Below are positions 1 to 8,699 of a stretch of DNA of 38,090 bases, piece by piece. Location of the stretch: the NCBI GenBank assembly GCA_026692885.1, contig JAPLNJ010000371.1:1-38090 (forward strand). The letters are read 5' to 3'. The notes below the pieces were generated by a model. The model saw nothing but the letters and a program-made list of their open reading frames with translations, made no database searches and was not told the origin of the DNA. Source of the DNA: Planctomycetota bacterium. GTDB taxonomy: Bacteria > Planctomycetota > Planctomycetia > Pirellulales > Pirellulaceae. The translations under genes were made by a program, and so were the position numbers. Positions within the stretch are counted from its first letter, which is position 1. Each line of letters starts with the position of its first letter.

Positions 1-687
1 AATCGGCTTGGCGCACCAGGTGCAGTCAAACGGGCAGCCGCGCGTGCTGACCATATTCACGCTGAAGTAGCCATGCGTACGCTGCCAGACTTCGCGATAC
101 CGCTCCACATCCACCAAATCCCAGGCTGGGAACGGAAACACGTCCGGGTGGCGTTCGGGCATGCGGCGGTGCCACCCGTCGGCGAGCACGTCGCCGTTGG
201 CCGGCCGCGTGAGGAGGCCCTCGACCGAATGCAGCGGCCGTGGATCCCGGCCTGAGAGTACGCCCACCAACTCCGCCAAGCTGTGATCGGCCTCGCCGAG
301 CAGCGCATACTGCACGCCGGAATCGAAGTAGAACTCCGGATGATCCGTCGCGTCCGAACCCGCGGTCACCACGTGCGCCCCGCGCAATTCCGCCATCTCG
401 CTCATCACCGCCGTCGCCGCACGCGTATGGGTCAGACACATCTTATTGACGAAATTGAACTGATCTTCGTAGATGACGACGATCGATGGTTGATGCTCGT
501 CGAGCAGCGCTTCGAATTCGTGTTCGCCAGCGGACAGCATGGCGTCGAAGAGGGCTACCGAGTAGCCGAGGCGCCGGAGCTGGCTTGCGGCGTAAAGCGT
601 CCCCAGCGGGGGATAAGGCCGCATTTTCTCCAACTGCTTGGGATCCCGATGGATGAAAAACGCATGGGCCAGCAGCACATCCGTCAT
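1..687 (-). CDS. B12-binding-type radical SAM protein, truncated by window edge
   Basis: Only the N-terminal 229 codons lie in the window; the frame is still open at base 1. The start is the ATG at 687-685 (MTDVLLAHAF). The N-terminal ~190 residues resemble the cobalamin-binding-like Rossmann domain that precedes many radical SAM domains (PYPPLGTLYAASQLRRLGY, then a VVTAGSDATDHPEF segment). The last visible residues contain the cluster-binding motif CPFDCTWC, that is C218-x3-C222-x2-C225, which binds the [4Fe-4S] cluster that cleaves S-adenosylmethionine. Family members carry out methyl transfers and other radical reactions in lipid, cofactor and natural-product pathways; the substrate cannot be told from this fragment. 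The gene is divergent from the nucleotidyltransferase gene and next to glycan genes, so a role in surface-polymer or lipid modification is possible but inferred. A good sigma70-like promoter lies upstream. Confidence 0.85.
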   Translation of the reverse strand, partial: MTDVLLAHAFFIHRDPKQLEKMRPYPPLGTLYAASQLRRLGYSVALFDAMLSAGEHEFEALLDEHQPSIVVIYEDQFNFVNKMCLTHTRAATAVMSEMAELRGAHVVTAGSDATDHPEFYFDSGVQYALLGEADHSLAELVGVLSGRDPRPLHSVEGLLTRPANGDVLADGWHRRMPERHPDVFPFPAWDLVDVERYREVWQRTHGYFSVNMVSTRGCPFDCTWCAKPI

Positions 688-743
688 TATGAGGCACCCA
701 ATTTCGATCCGTCTCTGTGGGAGCAGCCTGGCACGCGGCGAGG

Positions 744-772
744 AATATACCACAGCTCACGTCAAGCGTCAA
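744..772 (-). promoter_or_regulatory. Putative sigma70-type promoter for the radical SAM gene
   Basis: On the minus strand TTGACG (772-767) and TATATT (749-744) are separated by exactly 17 bases. The -35 box matches 5 of 6 consensus positions and the -10 box is close to TATAAT. The predicted transcript would start near 737 and carry a leader of about 50 bases before the ATG at 687. Inferred from consensus only. Confidence 0.5.
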
Positions 773-829
773 ACCTGCCAGCTAGCAACGCGGGCCGGAC
801 GGGTCGACCCATTTAGCCGCTGCTTGATC

Positions 830-858
830 TTCACCCCGGTGCGGCTCGCCGCTACAAT
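830..858 (+). promoter_or_regulatory. Putative promoter for the nucleotidyltransferase gene
   Basis: TTCACC (830-835) and TACAAT (853-858) are 17 bases apart on the plus strand. The -10 box matches 5 of 6 and the -35 box 4 of 6. It lies upstream of both candidate starts (TTG 907, ATG 997). The rest of the 688-996 gap shows no gene. Consensus-based inference. Confidence 0.35.
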
Positions 859-996
859 CCCCCGCCCAATCCCGCCTGCGTCGATGGAGATCACGAGCGA
901 TCGGGGTTGGCTAACGTGGGGAGTCACCGCGCCGTGGATGCGACTTCGGACTTCGTCGAGAGAGATCGTGTTGAGGTTTGGCGCAGCGATGGAAAT

Positions 997-2172
997 ATGC
1001 GCGCGCTCTGGCCCCACTTGCCCGCCTCGAGCATCCGACTCGCTCAGGCCCGCCTCGCGTCGGTTACCAAGTCAGTGCTCAACCCCTCCGCGACGACTCC
1101 CGTCATGGAGGTGGCAGACGCTGCCGAGTTGGCCGCCACGGGAGTGGCTGCGTTTCTTTGTGGCGTGGGACCGTTGCTGGGCTATTGGATCGAGCACGGA
1201 CAGCTCCGCGCCCAGCAACCGGTGGCCCGGCTGCTGGCAGAGCACCTCCGGCAGGGGAGACTGCGAGCCGCGATGTTAGAGGAGCACCTGGTGCAATTGC
1301 TGCGCGATTTCCGCGGCCGCAACATCACGCCCATCGTGCTCAAGGGCATGGTCACCGCGCGGCGGTACTTTCCGGAACCGGGCACGCGTCCTGCTTCCGA
1401 CATCGATCTGCTGATCGATCCGCACCAGCTTCCCGTCGCGAAACACGTCCTACGTCAGGCCGCTTTCGTCGAGCACAGCCGGTCCTGGAAGTCCACTACG
1501 TGGCTGCTGCCGGAAATGAGTGGAACGGTGCGGTCTCTGGAGCTGGATCACGCCGAGAACCCTTGGAGCGTCGATCTGCATACTTCGGTCGACTACCAAT
1601 ACTTTCGCGGAGTGTGGGCCAGGTTCGGCGAGCTCCCGTGGACCAACGTCGGCTTGGACGAAGTGGGCGGCCAAGAGCTGCACTGCTTGACGCAGCCTCT
1701 GTTGTCCGCCTACCTGGCACAGCACGCGTCCTTGCACATCAACCACCTGCGGCTAATACGCATCGTCGAACTTGTGGCAGTCCTGCGTCGAGACTTGGCC
1801 CGAGGGACCCTGGAGTGGGACGCGCTCTCGAGGCTGTTGACCCGCGCGAGTCTGTGGCGGTTTGTCTATCCCGCCCTGGAGTCGACGGAACGGCTGTCGC
1901 CCGGACTGCTCGATCCGAAGTTCAGGCGAAAGCTGCAGGCAGCGGCAACACCCTATTCCCGGCGGGTTGTCGAGCGGGCCGCGGCCAATGGGTGGGGCGG
2001 CTGGAGCAGCCACTGGTTGGACCGGGTGGAAGAAAAGCTGGCGTGGTCCCAAGGCCCCCGAGAGCTCGCGATGAACCTCCTGGAGTTGGTCTTGCCCTCC
2101 GGCGTTCCCGTGAGCCAAGTCCTGGCGGTGCACGCCAGACGGGTTCGGCTGCTAGCTCAGCAGGCCGCGTAG
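997..2172 (+). CDS. Nucleotidyltransferase family protein (PF14907-like)
   Basis: This is a 391-residue protein of the NTP_transf_5 type. The signature is VLKGMVTARRYFPEPG followed by RPASDIDLLID, where D135 and D137 form the metal-binding DxD pair of the polymerase-beta-like nucleotidyltransferase fold. The helical C-terminal half (LSAYLAQHASLHINHLRLIRIVELV) is typical of the family. Members are common in exopolysaccharide and RiPP-like clusters, often beside HprK-like kinases as here; their substrate is generally not established. The start is uncertain: the same frame is open from TTG 907, but ATG 997 is the first ATG and the residues before it look unconserved. The gene converges on the glycosyltransferase gene and the last 21 bases of the two coding regions overlap (2152-2172). 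Confidence 0.8.
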   Translation: MRALWPHLPASSIRLAQARLASVTKSVLNPSATTPVMEVADAAELAATGVAAFLCGVGPLLGYWIEHGQLRAQQPVARLLAEHLRQGRLRAAMLEEHLVQLLRDFRGRNITPIVLKGMVTARRYFPEPGTRPASDIDLLIDPHQLPVAKHVLRQAAFVEHSRSWKSTTWLLPEMSGTVRSLELDHAENPWSVDLHTSVDYQYFRGVWARFGELPWTNVGLDEVGGQELHCLTQPLLSAYLAQHASLHINHLRLIRIVELVAVLRRDLARGTLEWDALSRLLTRASLWRFVYPALESTERLSPGLLDPKFRRKLQAAATPYSRRVVERAAANGWGGWSSHWLDRVEEKLAWSQGPRELAMNLLELVLPSGVPVSQVLAVHARRVRLLAQQAA

Positions 2173-3342
2173 CCAACCGAGCGTTCCGGAATTTGCTTTC
2201 TGCTCGGCAGCGGAGCGCTCCGTCCGCGGCAGCACCAAGCCGGTGTACAACGCCTCGAAGCTCTCGGCTGTCCAATCCGCCGTATGGCGACCGGCCCATT
2301 GCCGAGCCTGACGCGACAGTCCCGACGCCAATGCCTGCGAGCTAAGAACCTGGACGATGCCGTCCGCCAACGCTGGGGGATCGCCAGGGGGAATCGCCCA
2401 GGCCGCGGACGGCGCCAGCTCGGCCAGGAGTCCCACCGCCGTGCCCACGATCGGTAGCCCTGCCGCGGCCGCCTCACAGACCGCCACACCCTGCGACTCG
2501 TGCCGCGAAGCCTGCACGTAGACCCTCGCCCGGGCACAGAATTCCGGCAGCCGATCGTAGGTCTGAAAACCGTGGAAATGGACGTGCTCGGCGACGCCGA
2601 GCGCGGCGGCCAACCCCTGGATTTCGCCGCCCAAGGTATCCTCACCGACCCAATCCAACTGCACGCTGGGAAACCGCTCGACAACCAGCCGCAAGGACCT
2701 TAGCAGCGTCTCCGGGTCTTTCACTCGGTTGATCGAGGAGACGGTCAACAGGCGCGGCTGCCCGGTGCTTCCTGGCGGATCGAGATCCCGGAACGAGTCC
2801 CCTTCGGGAAAGAGCGGGAGCCACGCCGCGTCCGGTCGGCGGCTCAGCAGGGGTTCGAGTGCGTACCGACTGCCCGCCGTGACGGCGCCGGCGGCGCGCA
2901 AGGCGAACTTCACATGCTGCCGCCGGCTCCAAGACAGCCCGCCCCCATAGCCAATCTCCGGGACGGCAACCAGCTCTCCGCCGCCGAGGCTGGCTACGAC
3001 CGGCGCGCCCAGCCAGCGTCCGGCCAGGAGGGCGAGGCTACTGGTTTGTCCGAGCCAAAAGGCGTGGACCACGTCCGCCCGTGCCCGCTGGCGTGCCAAA
3101 ACAACCCGCAGGCGCAAGGCCCGCCGAACGATGCTCCAGCCGGTGACTCCGGCGATCATTCCGAGATTGCAGATCCGGGCACCTGCAAGTTCGTACTCGG
3201 CCGACTGCGGCTCTTGAGCCAACGCTACCACCGTCACTTGATGGCGTTTCGCCAGGCGGCGGAGCAGCGCGATCAGGGCCGGAATGACAGCGTATCTACC
3301 CCCGCGGCCGACGCCGCCGGGAACGAACATGAGGATCTTCAT
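2152..3342 (-). CDS. Glycosyltransferase family 4 (GT-B fold)
   Basis: This 396-residue protein starts at ATG 3342 (MKILMFVPGGVGRGGRYAVI), giving the typical N-terminal beta-strand and glycine-rich loop of GT4 enzymes. The N-terminal acceptor-side domain covers about residues 1-190. The C-terminal nucleotide-sugar domain shows LLTVSSINRVKDPETLLRSL and the EX7E motif ESQGVAVCE, followed by AAAAGLPIVGTAVG, which together bind the donor sugar nucleotide. It probably transfers a hexose from a nucleotide sugar to a growing lipid-linked or surface glycan on the cytoplasmic side; donor and acceptor are unknown. Its ATG overlaps the stop of the SGNH hydrolase gene (ATGA, 3339-3342), pointing to translational coupling. 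It is the last gene of the minus-strand operon, and its 3' end overlaps the nucleotidyltransferase gene. Confidence 0.9.
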   Translation of the reverse strand: MKILMFVPGGVGRGGRYAVIPALIALLRRLAKRHQVTVVALAQEPQSAEYELAGARICNLGMIAGVTGWSIVRRALRLRVVLARQRARADVVHAFWLGQTSSLALLAGRWLGAPVVASLGGGELVAVPEIGYGGGLSWSRRQHVKFALRAAGAVTAGSRYALEPLLSRRPDAAWLPLFPEGDSFRDLDPPGSTGQPRLLTVSSINRVKDPETLLRSLRLVVERFPSVQLDWVGEDTLGGEIQGLAAALGVAEHVHFHGFQTYDRLPEFCARARVYVQASRHESQGVAVCEAAAAGLPIVGTAVGLLAELAPSAAWAIPPGDPPALADGIVQVLSSQALASGLSRQARQWAGRHTADWTAESFEALYTGLVLPRTERSAAEQKANSGTLGWLRGLLS

Positions 3343-4694
3343 CGCGGGCCTCGGCTCCCTGGGCCTGCCGAGCCGTTTTGCCGCGCGAGGCTGGGGCCGG
3401 GCGGATTGCGACCGAGGCAACTTGGCAGCGTCCGAGCCACCAGCGCAGCCACTTCGCGAGCGCCCGCCTCGTTGAAATGGCAGTCATCGTAGAAGAACGC
3501 TGCCTGGCCGTTCATCGATCGTAGGTCAATACAACTCACATCCAACTCCTCGCAAGTCACCCGCAGAACTTCGTTGTACCGCTGCATGCCTTCCTGCAGT
3601 CTGGCCACCGAGAGATAGCGTTGCTCGCTGCCCATTCTGCCGAACCACCCGAACCACAACCGGTCCAGGGCCTGAGGCGACAGATCGCGATCCCAGAGCG
3701 TAGGCTGCGTGAGGAACACCGGCACTGCGCCCTTGCGTCTTACCGCGTGGATCATGCCGGCGAGCCGCTGACGGTACTCGGCCAACCCCGGGGTGAGGTC
3801 CGGCATCCGCTCGACCACGGTTGCCCGCTGACGCTCTCGGCGGCGCAACACGCAGCCCTGGCCGGCAGCATCTTCGGCCAGGCCGCCCTGAACCCGTTCG
3901 CGCACGAAGCGGACCAAACTCAACATCATCGACCGAGTCCAGAGCGGGGCCGTCCCGTCCGCTGGAGCGACATACTCGGACTCGCCAGCGCACCGTCGCA
4001 GGTAGCGTGTCAGGTCATTCACGCCGACGAGCAGGAGTACGCAATCGACTTCTTCGACCAAGTTTGACGCTACGACGAACCGGAGGTGGTGCTGGCTGGC
4101 AAATCCGCTGATCCCCAGATTGCCCACCCACACCTGGAGCGCAGCAGCGGAAGCGTTCAACCGCTCCCGGAGCAATTGCGGCCAAGTTTCCTCGTCGTCC
4201 AGGTAGGAGCACTCCGTGGTGCTTCCCCCCACGCACAGAATCCGATAGGCGGCGTGTCGCGGCGGAAGTTCAGGTCCACGAATTCCCAAAGAGTTGATGG
4301 TGTAACGCGACTCACCAAGCACCCCCGGCATCGCTCCCGGAATCGGCCGAAACACCAAGTGCATTCCCGGCCGCCGCGTGTGAAACGGCGGAGATAGGGT
4401 GGCTTGAAAGAAGCAACTCAAGAACGCCTCGCCGATACCCAACGCGGCCGGCAGGGATAGGGCTAGCAGGCACATCTGCCCGGCGCGGCGTTCGAGCCAC
4501 CTTCTCCCGGCCGGGATCACCGTCATCGCTAGTACCGCGGCGACACTCAGCGCTGCCAGAGAAACCACAAACAGCTCCAACCGGGAAGGCGTCTCCCAGC
4601 CGCGCGACGCTGCCACGGTGGTGTCCAATAACAGACACACCGGTCCCGCCACGAGCGCAGTGAGTTTCGCGAGGAAGAACCGCTGCTTCGACAT
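3339..4694 (-). CDS. Membrane-anchored SGNH/GDSL hydrolase
   Basis: This is a 451-residue protein from ATG 4694 (MSKQRFFLAKLTALVAG). Three hydrophobic stretches, about 7-26, 40-63 and 73-95, look like membrane segments, so the catalytic part probably faces the periplasm. The hydrolase part has block I ILCVGGSTTECSY (S158 as the likely nucleophile), a GVNDLTRYL block with the Asn of the oxyanion hole, and a C-terminal DDCHFNEAGAREVA block supplying the Asp and His. SGNH enzymes in polysaccharide clusters usually add, remove or transfer acyl (often acetyl) groups on sugars; deacetylase or acyltransferase activity is therefore the likely role, but the substrate is inferred. The gene lies 100 bases after the HprK-like gene and overlaps the downstream glycosyltransferase start by four bases. 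Confidence 0.85.
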   Translation of the reverse strand: MSKQRFFLAKLTALVAGPVCLLLDTTVAASRGWETPSRLELFVVSLAALSVAAVLAMTVIPAGRRWLERRAGQMCLLALSLPAALGIGEAFLSCFFQATLSPPFHTRRPGMHLVFRPIPGAMPGVLGESRYTINSLGIRGPELPPRHAAYRILCVGGSTTECSYLDDEETWPQLLRERLNASAAALQVWVGNLGISGFASQHHLRFVVASNLVEEVDCVLLLVGVNDLTRYLRRCAGESEYVAPADGTAPLWTRSMMLSLVRFVRERVQGGLAEDAAGQGCVLRRRERQRATVVERMPDLTPGLAEYRQRLAGMIHAVRRKGAVPVFLTQPTLWDRDLSPQALDRLWFGWFGRMGSEQRYLSVARLQEGMQRYNEVLRVTCEELDVSCIDLRSMNGQAAFFYDDCHFNEAGAREVAALVARTLPSCLGRNPPGPSLARQNGSAGPGSRGPR

Positions 4695-4794
4695 GGCCTG
4701 GAAAACCCTGAGACCCGTGGAGGTCGGGATTCTAGCAGAATCGACTAACGGCCGATACGCCGGAATGGCAGCGGAAAAGCCTACGATTCTGCCG

Positions 4795-5841
4795 CTAGGA
4801 AGTCGGGGCCACCAGCGCCGCCAGATCTGCCAGCAATCCGCCCAGCAGCGGGACACTCTCCCGAGGATCCGGCGACACGCACAGCCGCCAGCACCGCAGA
4901 GCTCGATTCGACACCAAGCGGCCCACATTCGGGGCGCCTTCCCGAAAGAAATCGAAACCAGGCTCAAGCTGTCCGTTCAACACTTGTTCCACTTCGGTGG
5001 GACGCGCCTCTTGCACACGCGGCAGCCCGGTTCCTTTCTCCAGCAGGCAAACGCCCACCTTGGCGACAGGGTTCATGCCGCAGGCCCGCGTCCGGTCCAA
5101 TCCCACCACGATTTTGTTCTTGCCGCTAGGCAATCGCGTCGTCGGCCGACCCGCGAGTTCGGGGAAGAAACTCGCCGCTTCCGGCAACAAGTGGATCCGG
5201 CGCGGCGCGGCCCAAATCCGGAACTCCGGTTCACGCTGGACGTAGGCGACGTCTTCGCCCAACGCACAGATCCCGCTGCGCGCGGCCGCATAGGTCAGGC
5301 TGCTCTTGCCGCTCCCGGAGTTGCCGATCAACAACAGGCCCACGCCTTGTTCGGCCAGCAAGGCCGCGTGCACAGGCTGGCGGTTCGTGCCAGCCACAAG
5401 GACGAGCGTCAGGGTCTCCAGCATCCCGAACTGAAAATGCCGGGCGTCGGCCAGCAGCGATTGGGATACATAAGCATACGCCTCTTTCCGATCCAACTCG
5501 GCCACGCCCAAGCTAGCAGGCGTGGTCACCAGCAAGCGCTGCGGGTTCGGCGAACGATATCGAATGGGCGCGTGCCCACCGGCGCCTTCCTCGCCATCCT
5601 GGACAAACACCTGGACGCGGGCCGCCACCCGGGAACCGCAGGCGGGCAAAACACCGCCTTCCGGCAGCGGGCCAAACGAGTCGACGACGGCTGCGAGTAC
5701 AGCCGGATGACTGGTTTCGAAACGCACCCACAGGCCAAGCACGGGAAGTTCCACGCTGTGAGACAAGGGCAGGTCGCGACCGAGTGGGTCCTGTGGTTGC
5801 GTTAACACGGTTCGAGTCATTTGGGGGTCGCGGCACGTCAT
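4795..5841 (-). CDS. HprK-like P-loop kinase-domain protein
   Basis: This 348-residue protein has a clear Walker A motif, GNSGSGKSSLTYAA (about residues 172-185), in the setting typical of HPr kinase/phosphorylase-like proteins: a beta-strand (VGLLLIG), the P-loop, then LGEDVAYVQREPEF with the acidic pair after the loop. The N-terminal ~150 residues resemble the variable region of HprK-related kinases in exosortase-associated EPS and RiPP-type clusters. True HprK phosphorylates HPr Ser46; no HPr or PTS gene is visible and the family here probably acts on another substrate, possibly a small molecule or sugar. The start at ATG 5841 follows directly on the TGA of the sulfotransferase gene (5844-5842), which favours co-translation; ATG 5820 is an alternative. 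Confidence 0.75.
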   Translation of the reverse strand: MTCRDPQMTRTVLTQPQDPLGRDLPLSHSVELPVLGLWVRFETSHPAVLAAVVDSFGPLPEGGVLPACGSRVAARVQVFVQDGEEGAGGHAPIRYRSPNPQRLLVTTPASLGVAELDRKEAYAYVSQSLLADARHFQFGMLETLTLVLVAGTNRQPVHAALLAEQGVGLLLIGNSGSGKSSLTYAAARSGICALGEDVAYVQREPEFRIWAAPRRIHLLPEAASFFPELAGRPTTRLPSGKNKIVVGLDRTRACGMNPVAKVGVCLLEKGTGLPRVQEARPTEVEQVLNGQLEPGFDFFREGAPNVGRLVSNRALRCWRLCVSPDPRESVPLLGGLLADLAALVAPTS

Positions 5842-6618
5842 TCAATCCAAACCTTCCAGCACCCGTCGACAAGCGTCGTACGCCTGCCAGGCACGGTCGA
5901 GCACGTCCGCTGGTATCTCCACTCGCGGCGGTTCTCGGTCGCGGACGATGCGGCCCGCCCGGATCGTGTCCGAAGGATCGCCGCGACATCCCGTAAACGG
6001 CTGCATGTCGTACCGTTCGCTGAGCCCCGTTTCCAAGTCGAGAAAGGCCCGAAGACGGCCAAGGGTGGACGACGTATCTGCCACCAAAGCCTGGTAGCTG
6101 AGAGGCAGAGCCCGGCCGTCATGGGCACTCAACTCAGCATACCTGGCAAGCGTGTTAAGCCGTTGGACATAGTAGTCTGCAACTCGCTGCATCGGCCATT
6201 CCGCATAAAACGTGCGGGTCAGATGGACGATGCTGGAGAGACTGGCCGGGGGCTCGCGGATCAAGAACAGCAGCCGCACGCGTGAATCCTGCAGCAGCGC
6301 TTCGTTCGGGGTGAAACGGTCGTGATTTATCTGGTCGACGACGTAGCGAAAACGCCTCAGTAGCGGACCTTGTGCGAAGCGGGCGGTCATGGCCAGCCGG
6401 TGCAAGTCCCGGACGGTGCGATACGGAGTATTCTGTTCGCCGCGTCCCGCAATGTCAGGATGAGACAGCAGGATGTGTAGCAGCAATGTAGAGCCGCTGC
6501 GCATGTGCCCAAGAATGAAGACGGTCGCCGCAGGCTCGCGCCCCAGCGTCCGCAGTCCTGCATGGCAGGCGAGAAAAGCGGCTTGCCGCAACGTTCGCTT
6601 GAGAAACAAGAGGGCCAT
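5842..6618 (-). CDS. Sulfotransferase family protein
   Basis: This 258-residue protein contains the 5'-phosphosulfate-binding loop FILGHMRSGSTLLLHIL (residues 34-50) that binds PAPS. A second motif, LLFLIREPPASLSSIVHL (about 116-133), supplies the Arg and Ser of the 3'-phosphate-binding site. Such enzymes move a sulfuryl group from PAPS onto a hydroxyl or amine, here most likely on a sugar given the neighbouring glycosyltransferases. Length fits single-domain bacterial sulfotransferases. ATG 6618 (MALLFLKRTL) is preferred; an in-frame TTG at 6627 would add three residues. The stop codon is immediately followed by the ATG of the HprK-like gene. Sulfated surface polymers are plausible in a planctomycete, but the acceptor is not shown by the sequence. 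Confidence 0.85.
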   Translation of the reverse strand: MALLFLKRTLRQAAFLACHAGLRTLGREPAATVFILGHMRSGSTLLLHILLSHPDIAGRGEQNTPYRTVRDLHRLAMTARFAQGPLLRRFRYVVDQINHDRFTPNEALLQDSRVRLLFLIREPPASLSSIVHLTRTFYAEWPMQRVADYYVQRLNTLARYAELSAHDGRALPLSYQALVADTSSTLGRLRAFLDLETGLSERYDMQPFTGCRGDPSDTIRAGRIVRDREPPRVEIPADVLDRAWQAYDACRRVLEGLD

Positions 6619-6743
6619 TGGATGCAACGCAATTCGGGTTCTATGGTCTCAATCTGTGCGAGTTTACCGGATTAGGGACACCCCTGGCAACGGAGATTCT
6701 GCGATTGCGGTTCGGCGTTCCGCCCGCCCAACGACGCTAGCAG

Positions 6744-6763
6744 CTCGGCTCTCCAGAGCCGAG
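6744..6763. repeat. Perfect hairpin between glycan genes (REP-like, solo)
   Basis: CTCGGCTC-TCCA-GAGCCGAG forms an 8-bp perfect stem with a 4-base loop in the 173-base gap between the upstream glycosyltransferase and the sulfotransferase. The asymmetric CC-containing core resembles the other palindromes in this window. It has no T-tract, so a terminator role is weak; it could stabilise mRNA ends within the operon. Confidence 0.5.
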
Positions 6764-6791
6764 TACACCCGCGATTGACACCGTTCCCCGT

Positions 6792-7973
6792 TCAGCCGGG
6801 CCCGATCCGTGCGGGTTCGGCGCGCCGGCGGAGTAACTCCTGGTACACGCGGACAGCCTCGCGACCGATTGCCGAGTACGTCCAACGGCTTTGGAACAGC
6901 TGGCGCGCCGCGTGCGACTGGCATTCGAACGGTGTCTCAAGGACGCGGAGCATCGCGCCGGCGAACGCGTCCGCATGACCCACCGGCCACAGCGCGCCGA
7001 CCGCTCCGTCCGCCAAGATCGTGCGAAAGGACGGGATCTCGGTGACCACCGGGACCACGCCGCAGGCCAGCGAATCCAGGACCGCGATCCCGCTGCCCTC
7101 CTTCGCACTGCCCTGGACGAACAGGTCGGCACTGTTGTAGTAGGGACCGATCTCCGCATAGGGAATCTCACCCAGCAGCGAAACGGTTGGCCGAAGCGGC
7201 GCCCGCTGCTCGATCGTGGCCCGCACCTGGTCGAGCAAATCCGCCCGGCGATACACCATGTACAGCCGCGCCGTCGGGACCCGTGCCAGAACCCGCTCGA
7301 AGCCTGACAGGATGGTCAAGGGGTCCTTGTTCGAGGTCAGGTTCCCGGTCCATAGTACGATTGGGGATCCGCTCATCTTCGTGAGCCTGCGGGCTGCGCC
7401 TCGATCCTGGTACGCCAACAGCGACGAGCATTCCATCACTTCATACACGAGCTCTTGCGACCGAATGATGCGTCGGTCGATCCAGTTCGCGGCGAGTTCC
7501 CGACAGGTGAACAAGAATCCGTCCACCCGGCGTAACCCCCAGGCCTGCAGGTAGCCGCGGAGTCCGGCGCGCGGCAACTCGGCGTGATGTTGAACTGCCA
7601 AGGCACAGGCCGACGGCAGAACCGCGCTCAGGTGCCGTGTCTGAACCGGGTACACCAGACCGCCCAGGTGAACCACCGTCGGCGAGCCCGCTGCGAGTCT
7701 TCCGCGGCAATGCTCTCGCACCATCCCATGCAGACGCCGGGGAACTTGCCAGCTGCGTAGCTTCGGAGGATGGCCGTCCGTACAAAGGCGATAGCAGACG
7801 CCCTTGCGCCAGACCTCCGCGTCTCGATCGTACCGCTGAAAGACGGTGACCTGGGCGCCGGCGTCCGCCAGTCCCTCCGCCCAGCCGGTCAAGTGCAGGT
7901 AGTGGTCCAGCAGGCGGTCCGCCGTGTCCAAGCGGAGGTCGTATTCATTATTGATGACGATCACGTCGAGCAA
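6792..7973 (-). CDS. Glycosyltransferase family 4 (GT-B fold)
   Basis: This 393-residue protein begins VIVINNEYDLRLDTADRLL. The C-terminal donor domain shows PIVLWTGNLTSNKDPLTIL and RVPTARLYMVY, then EGSGIAVLDSLACGVVPVV. The usual EX7E motif is EX7D here, a conservative change seen in some GT4 enzymes. The start is a TTG at 7973, because no in-frame ATG lies upstream before the sequence loses resemblance to the family; AAGGGA about nine bases upstream is a fitting ribosome binding site. It is probably the first gene of the leftward glycan operon and transfers a sugar from a nucleotide donor in the cytoplasm; donor and acceptor are unknown. Confidence 0.85.
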   Translation of the reverse strand: MLDVIVINNEYDLRLDTADRLLDHYLHLTGWAEGLADAGAQVTVFQRYDRDAEVWRKGVCYRLCTDGHPPKLRSWQVPRRLHGMVREHCRGRLAAGSPTVVHLGGLVYPVQTRHLSAVLPSACALAVQHHAELPRAGLRGYLQAWGLRRVDGFLFTCRELAANWIDRRIIRSQELVYEVMECSSLLAYQDRGAARRLTKMSGSPIVLWTGNLTSNKDPLTILSGFERVLARVPTARLYMVYRRADLLDQVRATIEQRAPLRPTVSLLGEIPYAEIGPYYNSADLFVQGSAKEGSGIAVLDSLACGVVPVVTEIPSFRTILADGAVGALWPVGHADAFAGAMLRVLETPFECQSHAARQLFQSRWTYSAIGREAVRVYQELLRRRAEPARIGPG

Positions 7974-8132
7974 GCTTCGGTCCCTTACGCTCAGCCGAGC
8001 TATCGAACATGGATCGTAACGCCGCGAAATGCCAGCCGCTAGCCCAGATTATTCTCGGATCGGCAGGGCCTCAATCGACATCACGGGGCGGATACGATAC
8101 CCTGGTTTCCAGGTTTTTCGGAGGATCCGCCG

Positions 8133-8699
8133 ATGCAATTCGAGGTAGAACAAAAATTTCCGGTTGACGACTTGCCGACTGTGGCAGCCAGACTGCGCGG
8201 GCTGGGTGCGTCCGCGCGGACCACAATCGTCCAAGTCGACCGCTATTTTTCGCATCCAGCGAGGGATTTCGCTCAAACCGACGAGGCTCTGCGAATCCGT
8301 CAGATCGGCGAGCAGAACTTCATTACGTACAAGGGTCCCAAGCTCGACCGGGTTACCAAGACGCGTCAGGAGCTCGAATTGCCGTTGGCCGAGGGGGCAA
8401 CCTCCGCTGCTCAGTGGACGACGTTATTGCAAGCCCTGGGATTCGAGCCGGTCGGCGAAGTTCGCAAGGTCCGACAAGTGCTGGACTTAACTTGGCTCGA
8501 CGTCCCCATCGAAATCGCTTTGGATCAGGTCGATGGGGTCGGGAACTTTGTCGAACTGGAGGTGATTGCGGACGAGTCGGGGTTGGACGAGGCCAAGTCG
8601 CGAGTTCATACCCTCGCTACGGCACTGGGCTTGTCTGATGCGGAACGGCGGAGTTATCTCGAACTACTGTTGGTAGGCAGTCGCAGGGTGACAACATGA
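8133..8699 (+). CDS. CYTH-domain protein (class IV adenylate cyclase / thiamine-triphosphatase-like)
   Basis: This 188-residue single-domain protein opens with QFEVEQKF, the ExExK signature of the CYTH fold, a beta-tunnel that binds triphosphates with divalent metal. Further family segments are LRIRQIGEQNFITYKGPKL, TRQELELPL and FVELEVIADE, whose alternating charged residues line the tunnel. Related proteins act as CyaB-type adenylate cyclases or as thiamine- or inorganic triphosphatases. The activity of this member cannot be decided from sequence. GGAGG lies about 13 bases before the ATG. The TGA overlaps the ATG of the following permease gene (ATGA, 8696-8699), a strong sign of coupled expression and an unusual pairing. 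Confidence 0.85.
   Translation: MQFEVEQKFPVDDLPTVAARLRGLGASARTTIVQVDRYFSHPARDFAQTDEALRIRQIGEQNFITYKGPKLDRVTKTRQELELPLAEGATSAAQWTTLLQALGFEPVGEVRKVRQVLDLTWLDVPIEIALDQVDGVGNFVELEVIADESGLDEAKSRVHTLATALGLSDAERRSYLELLLVGSRRVTT

Noticed and set aside
4795..5841. Genuine HPr kinase/phosphorylase of the PTS
   Set aside because: Only the P-loop region is similar, no HPr or PTS gene is nearby, and the context is glycan synthesis.
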